A stretch of 34,485 bases of DNA, taken from an uncultured Verrucomicrobiota bacterium (lineage in GTDB: Bacteria; Verrucomicrobiota; Verrucomicrobiia; Limisphaerales; JADLHS01). Made by a program: the position numbers and the translations under genes. The notes under the pieces are model-generated. The model made no database searches, had not been told where the DNA came from, and was given only the letters and a program-made list of their open reading frames with translations. Positions 30,927 to 34,485 of this stretch are shown in pieces. The number at the start of each line of letters is the position of its first letter. Positions within the stretch are counted from its first letter, which is position 1. Location of the stretch: the NCBI GenBank assembly GCA_903828255.1, contig CAIKLQ010000050.1:1-34485 (forward strand), written 5' to 3'.

Positions 30927-31237
30927 AGTTTTGTGAGGGTTTCGTGGACGCTCATCCACTGTTGTTTGTCTTCCTGCAAAGCTTTCCGGCCTTCCTTGCG
31001 CAGCCAATAATACTTCCGCTTGCGGCCGGTTTCGGCCTCGCGCCATTCGGACTCGATCAAGTCCTCCTTTTCCATCCAGTGCAACACCGGATAGAGCATG
31101 CCTTCAGTCCACTCGATCTTGCCGCCGGACAATTCCCGAACCCGCTGGATGAGCGCGTAGCCGTAGTTTTCGCTTTCGGTCAGCACCGACAAAACCAGCG
31201 GCACGGTCGAGGCAGCAACGAGTTCTTTCGTAAGCAT
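30899..31237 (-). CDS. PadR-family transcriptional regulator
   Basis: A 112-residue winged-helix repressor of the short PadR type. Recognisable parts are STVPLVLSVLTESENYGYAL (helix 1-2), IEWTEGMLYPVLHWMEKEDL (recognition helix) and the wing ESEWREAETGRKRKYYWL, then a short dimerisation helix. PadR proteins usually repress their own operon until a ligand binds. The start ATG at 31237 directly follows a -10-like box, so the message may be leaderless, and two inverted repeats lie further upstream. The membrane partner gene overlaps its 3' end by 28 bases. Confidence 0.93.
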   Translation of the reverse strand: MLTKELVAASTVPLVLSVLTESENYGYALIQRVRELSGGKIEWTEGMLYPVLHWMEKEDLIESEWREAETGRKRKYYWLRKEGRKALQEDKQQWMSVHETLTKLWKTSLSLI

Positions 31238-31243
31238 GGCAGT

Positions 31244-31272
31244 GTTATGCCTTGCGATGCCAGGCTTGTCAA
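31244..31272 (-). promoter_or_regulatory. Promoter of padR operon, possibly leaderless
   Basis: On the - strand a perfect TTGACA (31272-31267) is followed after 17 bases by CATAAC (31249-31244). The expected transcription start falls at about 31237, the first base of the padR ATG, and no Shine-Dalgarno sequence is present between. Confidence 0.55.
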
Positions 31273-31280
31273 CTCGAATT

Positions 31281-31314
31281 CTTGCGGGCAAGCTACGGTT
31301 TAGTTTCTAAACCG
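31281..31314. promoter_or_regulatory. Two inverted repeats upstream of the padR promoter
   Basis: CTTGC-GG-GCAAG lies at 31281-31292 and the perfect CGGTTTAG-TTT-CTAAACCG at 31296-31314, both just upstream of the -35 box. They could be operators for PadR or another regulator; the second could also be an RNA hairpin of a transcript from the right. Neither matches the classical PadR operator pattern exactly. Confidence 0.4.
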
Positions 31315-31460
31315 GCGAGCGAGTTGCTTGGCTGTAATCCTCCCATTACTCCAGCAGGCAAAGCAGTGGTCTCGGAGCTGCGCGACCAGGCAGGAATCTT
31401 GTCTCCAAGACAGCGGGGTGCGCAGAGAGAAATGCGCAAGGCCACGTCACTGGAGAGTTT

Positions 31461-31847
31461 TCATGCGCGCATGGCGAGCAAGGTGAGGACGGCCAGAATC
31501 GAAGAAAGCGCAAGGGTCACGAGCACTCCTATCCATTTGCTGCGAGCCCCGCGTCGGATGAGGCAGGCCAGCCCAGCTACAATGATCAAATCCAATCCTC
31601 CGGAAGTGACCCACAGAACTGCCTCTGGCAAACGGTCCGAAATCCATCGCAAAAGCACCATGCTGGGCAACAGACTTGGCGCCAGGGGCAAGATTTCCCA
31701 AACCGCCTTTTTGCAGTGCGGGCAGGGCACGGCTAGCAGCGTGTAGCCGACCATGATGGCGAACGGGGCGTACAGCACGCCGACAGATTGGCCAATGGCT
31801 TTCCACCAAGCCGGGGGTTTTCCAACATTTTGAACCGCGGCATTCAT
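31461..31847 (-). CDS. Small membrane protein with CxxC motif
   Basis: A 128-residue protein with three likely membrane segments (about 25-45, 57-72, 83-122). The motif VPCPHCKKAVW after the first segment is a CxxC pair like that of zinc-ribbon knuckles or thiol sites. The ATG at 31847 (MNAAVQNVGKPPAWWK) is chosen over a TTG 54 bases upstream. No family is recognised; it may be a lineage-specific protein. Codon use looks coding along its length, but confidence is moderate because it has no clear homologue that I know. Confidence 0.6.
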   Translation of the reverse strand: MNAAVQNVGKPPAWWKAIGQSVGVLYAPFAIMVGYTLLAVPCPHCKKAVWEILPLAPSLLPSMVLLRWISDRLPEAVLWVTSGGLDLIIVAGLACLIRRGARSKWIGVLVTLALSSILAVLTLLAMRA

Positions 31848-31945
31848 CCGCTTCAAAAGCAAAGCAATGCTGGCAAGGGGAGGCAAACTCAGCTCAAACA
31901 AGTTTGGCAGGCATCGCGACGAACTGGAGTTCGTCGGAAGCCGGC

Positions 31946-32746
31946 TCAGGGCTGAAATGCGTAGAGCAACCGGTCTTCGTCCGAAACGGCCCAGAGATTC
32001 AGCGGGTAGATGTCCTTGCCGAACTTGAGGTAACGAGCGCTGCCATCGGCGAAGGCGTAGTTCGAGCCGCCCGCCTTGCCGAGCGTGCCCGCCCGCATGG
32101 CCGAGTGCGCGCCGTGTTCGAGTTGGTCGGCGTCGTTGCCCTGGCCTTCGAGCAGGTCCATGAAATAGTGGGGCGAAATCGCGAGCCCCGCTTCTTTCAC
32201 GAGGTTTTTCTTCTCACCAAAGATGATGGTATCGGAAGACTTCCGAATGTTCTGTTCCTTCATGCAGCCTTGCGGGTAGCCAGCCGCCATGTAGGCGTTG
32301 AAATCGGCATCGCTCAAGGCGTGTTTGAAGTAGTCGTTCCAGCCATTGATCATGTAGCTGCGGGGCGAGCGATCCGCTAGCGACGGGGAGGTGGTGTCCG
32401 TAAGCGGGACGCCGCGCTTGGCGTCCGTCGTACAGATCAACAACTCGAGGCTCTTGTAATATTCCTGCAACTGGGTGGGCCAGCGATAGGCATTGGTGCG
32501 GGGCGGCAGCAGGCTGTTGTTGTCTCCCGCGTACAGGGTCGTCGAAAGGGAAAGTTGCTTGAGGTTGCTGGCGCAGCGGATGCGGAAGGCGGCTTCCTTG
32601 GCGCGCGAGAGGGCGGGCAGCAGCATGGCCGCGAGGATGGCGATAATGGCAATCACCACCAGCAATTCAATCAGCGTGAAGCCCGCTCGCCCAAAGGCGC
32701 GACCGACCCATAAAGTTTTTTTCGTGCTCATCATCTTGTGATTCAT
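31946..32746 (-). CDS. Type II secretion pseudopilin-like protein (prepilin leader)
   Basis: The 266-residue protein has a class III prepilin leader: [20 protein letters not shown] then [20 protein letters not shown], cleaved after Gly22 by a prepilin peptidase. The remainder has the layout of the large families of pseudopilins in Verrucomicrobia and Planctomycetes: [20 protein letters not shown] after the helix, and [15 protein letters not shown] near the end, like the H-x9-DG region of DUF1559 proteins. Such proteins occur in many copies per genome; their role is unclear. The ATG at 32746 has GGTGGA about 8 bases upstream; a GTG 12 bases earlier is less likely. Confidence 0.9.
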   Translation of the reverse strand: MNHKMMSTKKTLWVGRAFGRAGFTLIELLVVIAIIAILAAMLLPALSRAKEAAFRIRCASNLKQLSLSTTLYAGDNNSLLPPRTNAYRWPTQLQEYYKSLELLICTTDAKRGVPLTDTTSPSLADRSPRSYMINGWNDYFKHALSDADFNAYMAAGYPQGCMKEQNIRKSSDTIIFGEKKNLVKEAGLAISPHYFMDLLEGQGNDADQLEHGAHSAMRAGTLGKAGGSNYAFADGSARYLKFGKDIYPLNLWAVSDEDRLLYAFQP

Positions 32747-32853
32747 TTTGATTTCCACCGTCAGGACGCCCCCTGAACGCCGCAGGTTTCATTTTTCTAG
32801 GTATTTCACCCGGGCTCGAATAGCTTCTCGCCCGCGGCGGCCATGCTGCCATT

Positions 32854-33321
32854 ATGTCACGGACGAAAACAATCTTGATCGTCGTTCTTCTCCTCGGGTT
32901 TGGGAGTCTGGCCGTTTACCTCAACAAGGACTGGTTTGCGAAGCGGACTATGCAAATTTCCCATCGCGTCAGCCCGTGGATGAAGGACGCCCGGCGCGGG
33001 CGAGGCCGGGGCGATCTCGGCACGCCGGTGACGTTTCAACTCGATTCGTATTACCGGCTGACCAGCGTGAAAGTTGTCATCGCGGCGGAAATTGCGACCA
33101 ACAAATACGCGCATCCACTGTGGGAACTGGTGACGACTTCCAACTCGATTCCGACGGCCAGTTTTGCCTATGGGGAACGTCTCCGCGGCATGACCCCAGC
33201 CGTCAAAGGTGCGGCCCCCGACCCGCTCGACCCCGAGGTCAAATACCGCTTGCTCATCAAGACCAAGGACCTCGCCACGCAGCACGACTTCTCGACCAAG
33301 CCAGCCCAAGCGGCCCAGTGA
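32854..33321 (+). CDS. Small membrane-anchored or secreted protein of unknown function
   Basis: A 155-residue protein with one hydrophobic segment (about 6-22, TILIVVLLLGFGSLAVYL) that acts as a signal anchor, then a soluble domain with strands such as GTPVTFQLDSYYRLTSVKVV, HPLWELVTTSN and KYRLLIKTKDLA. There is no cleavage motif and no Cys after the anchor. It is divergent from the pseudopilin-like gene, sharing a 107-base intergenic region. I do not recognise the family. Confidence 0.75.
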   Translation: MSRTKTILIVVLLLGFGSLAVYLNKDWFAKRTMQISHRVSPWMKDARRGRGRGDLGTPVTFQLDSYYRLTSVKVVIAAEIATNKYAHPLWELVTTSNSIPTASFAYGERLRGMTPAVKGAAPDPLDPEVKYRLLIKTKDLATQHDFSTKPAQAAQ

Positions 33322-33339
33322 GCATTTCGCCGGTCGCAG

Positions 33340-33677
33340 TCAGTCCGCTTTATCCGGAGGCTCAACCAATCTTCGCGGCAGGTTTCGCGCCCCGGGCATC
33401 AACCGCCACGCTTCCAACCGGTCGTTCGTGGCATGATGGAAAATCAAAATCTGTTAAACGAAGCCTCAACTTGGAACGAACAAAGCCCGGGCAGCAGTGG
33501 ATTGCGAAACCGCCGCACCCGCCCGAGGTCTGATTGACGAGCAAAGTTTGAAAACGTCTGGTCAACCGCATTGAAGAATCGCCCGGCCAGTTCCTCGCCC
33601 GCCTCGTCGGAATACCAGCCTAACGGCTTCGTGACATCCGCGTGGAACAGCGGCGACTTTTCGATGGCAAGGCTCAT
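33340..33677 (-). pseudogene. ParE/RelE-type toxin gene with one-base frameshift
   Basis: The first frame (33677 to the stop at 33444) reads like a ParE-type toxin: WYSDEAGEELAGRFFNAVDQ, SDLGRVRRFRNPLLPG, SFNRF. After one missing T in a run of four T (33446-33449 as A on the + strand) the reading continues in the other frame as LIFHHATNDRLEAWRLMPGA, RNLPRRLVEPPDKAD and a stop at 33340. The join gives a normal ParE-like end (LIF-H, then G-A-R-x-L-P). The full toxin would have about 112 residues. Either the gene is dead or the base was lost in sequencing a homopolymer. The start overlaps the stop of an upstream frame by four bases (ATGA), as in many toxin-antitoxin pairs. Confidence 0.8.
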
Positions 33678-33811
33678 CGGCGCTTTCCACGGAGGACGCG
33701 CTCACAGGCAGCGCGCAGCTCTTCCGATGAATAGGGAGGGAACGGCCCGTTGGCCGCCTTCAACAATTCCAGAGCGCGGGATACGAACTCCCATGCCGCG
33801 GGACGCCGGTC
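33674..33811 (-). pseudogene. Truncated antitoxin-like frame upstream of ParE remnant
   Basis: The open frame of 45 codons bounded by TAG at 33812-33814 and TGA at 33674-33676 encodes WEFVSRALELLKAANGPFPP, YSSEELRAACERVLRGKRR at its end. It has no ATG or GTG start, so the N-terminus is lost or the gene is broken. The 4-base overlap with the toxin start (ATGA) is the usual arrangement of antitoxin then toxin. The family is not recognised. Confidence 0.5.
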
Positions 33812-33942
33812 CTACGCAACATTCACGGTTAAGTGTTGGAAGCCCCCATCTGGCGCGCTAGACTGGCCCGGATGACTGACCAAAACACGGCTTGCCGGCT
33901 GTCCCGCCTCCCCAGGCAAGGACGCCTTGGAGATTTTCAGCC

Positions 33943-34485
33943 ATGAATTCCATTCCCCACCTCCCGGCGCTGCGACGCGGGCGCGCTTACGGAAGCCTCG
34001 AACAAACCGAAGTTAAGGATTTTCGCACCGGCGAGGTCAAAGCCCGGGTCAGTCAGGTGAACGGCGGCATCGTGCGAAAAGATCTAGCGCGCGTCTCGGA
34101 GGGACAGGCGGCGCTCAAGAAGTTCTCCGTCGCCCAACTCATCGAGATTTGTGCGCGGACGGGGGCGGAATTTCTCCACGGCACGCTGCCGCTGGGCGAT
34201 CAGGGGCATACGCAATCGCCGCAGCAATACATTGAGACGCTCTCGGCTACGAGCGGACTGCCGCACGTCATGGCGCGGCGCAACATGGAGAAAATCCATC
34301 TGGCGCTCACGAACATGAGGACGGTGCTCAACGGCCTGTCGCGTGGCCTCGATCTCTCCATCCTCGACACCGGCAGCGGCGCGCAGTTCGGCACGCGGTT
34401 GAGTTTCTTCCCCACGACTGCGGCGCTGGGCCTGGTGATGCCCAGCAACTCGCCGGCGGTGAATTCGCTGTGGCTGCCGGCCATC
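33943..34485 (+). CDS. Aldehyde dehydrogenase family protein, 3' end outside window
   Basis: An open frame of 181 codons from the ATG at 33943 runs off the right edge, so only the N-terminal part is seen. It begins MNSIPHLPALRRGRAYGSLE and contains VKDFRTGEVKARVSQVNGG, an ALDH-like N-terminal pattern, and ends at GLVMPSNSPAVNSLWLPAI, matching the P-x-N-x-P and W-P-x-I segment of the nucleotide-binding domain in ALDH and acyl-CoA reductase enzymes. The catalytic Cys and Glu lie beyond the window. TTGGAG precedes the ATG by about 10 bases. Substrate cannot be told. Confidence 0.75.
   Translation, partial: MNSIPHLPALRRGRAYGSLEQTEVKDFRTGEVKARVSQVNGGIVRKDLARVSEGQAALKKFSVAQLIEICARTGAEFLHGTLPLGDQGHTQSPQQYIETLSATSGLPHVMARRNMEKIHLALTNMRTVLNGLSRGLDLSILDTGSGAQFGTRLSFFPTTAALGLVMPSNSPAVNSLWLPAI

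Overview
The window most likely comes from a member of the Verrucomicrobiota, probably close to the Pedosphaera/Limisphaerales type. Three things point there: a 51-residue small basic protein of the family shared by Chlamydiae and Verrucomicrobia at the left edge, a type II pseudopilin-like secreted protein with a GFTLIELL leader, and a palindromic repeat inside a coding gene that reads TGVSPV/GETPVPL, which I associate with this group. Most of the DNA is GC-rich. No rRNA, tRNA, CRISPR array, transposase or phage gene was found.

Layout. 1-5.5 kb is housekeeping plus envelope genes on the + strand: small basic protein, RsuA/RluB-type pseudouridine synthase, a secreted tandem-SH3 protein, folD (coupled by a one-base stop/start overlap), a DUF6941-like protein, a membrane protein and a TPR/LysM lipoprotein. 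5.7-10.5 kb is an exopolysaccharide export cluster: a good sigma70-like promoter, an outer-membrane beta-barrel, an intrinsic-terminator-like hairpin with T10 just before the next start codon, a Wzc-like tyrosine autokinase, a Wza-like export lipoprotein and a membrane-anchored FHA protein. purH (- strand) converges on it. 12.6-15.3 kb holds a GlnD-like protein whose nucleotidyltransferase and ACT domains are intact but whose HD hydrolase motif is not visible.

15.3-26.2 kb is the accessory part. Two similar decayed coding fragments in the same orientation bracket a block with a ChaA-type antiporter, a coiled-coil protein, and then the most interesting unit: an MrfA/DUF1998-like helicase, a HipA-like kinase without its own N-terminal subdomain, and a HipS-HIRAN protein, tightly packed (14-nt gap, then a 4-nt overlap). 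A SNF2 helicase and SWIM zinc-finger protein follow. The helicase-kinase-HIRAN genes have visibly lower GC than the SNF2 gene in sampled lines, suggesting separate acquisition. My best candidate for an undescribed system is this three-gene toxin-antitoxin/helicase cassette, possibly working with SNF2-SWIM.

26.2-34.5 kb is mostly on the - strand: a metzincin-type secreted protease with PKD, Calx-beta and Verrucomicrobia-type C-terminal domains; mqnE (futalosine menaquinone pathway) carrying an in-frame palindromic repeat insertion; a PadR regulator with its membrane partner and a possibly leaderless promoter; a small CxxC membrane protein; the pseudopilin-like protein; a small anchored protein (+); a ParE-like toxin with a one-base frameshift next to an antitoxin remnant; and the start of an aldehyde-dehydrogenase-family gene running off the right edge. 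All domain calls are from reading the sequence; no database was searched.
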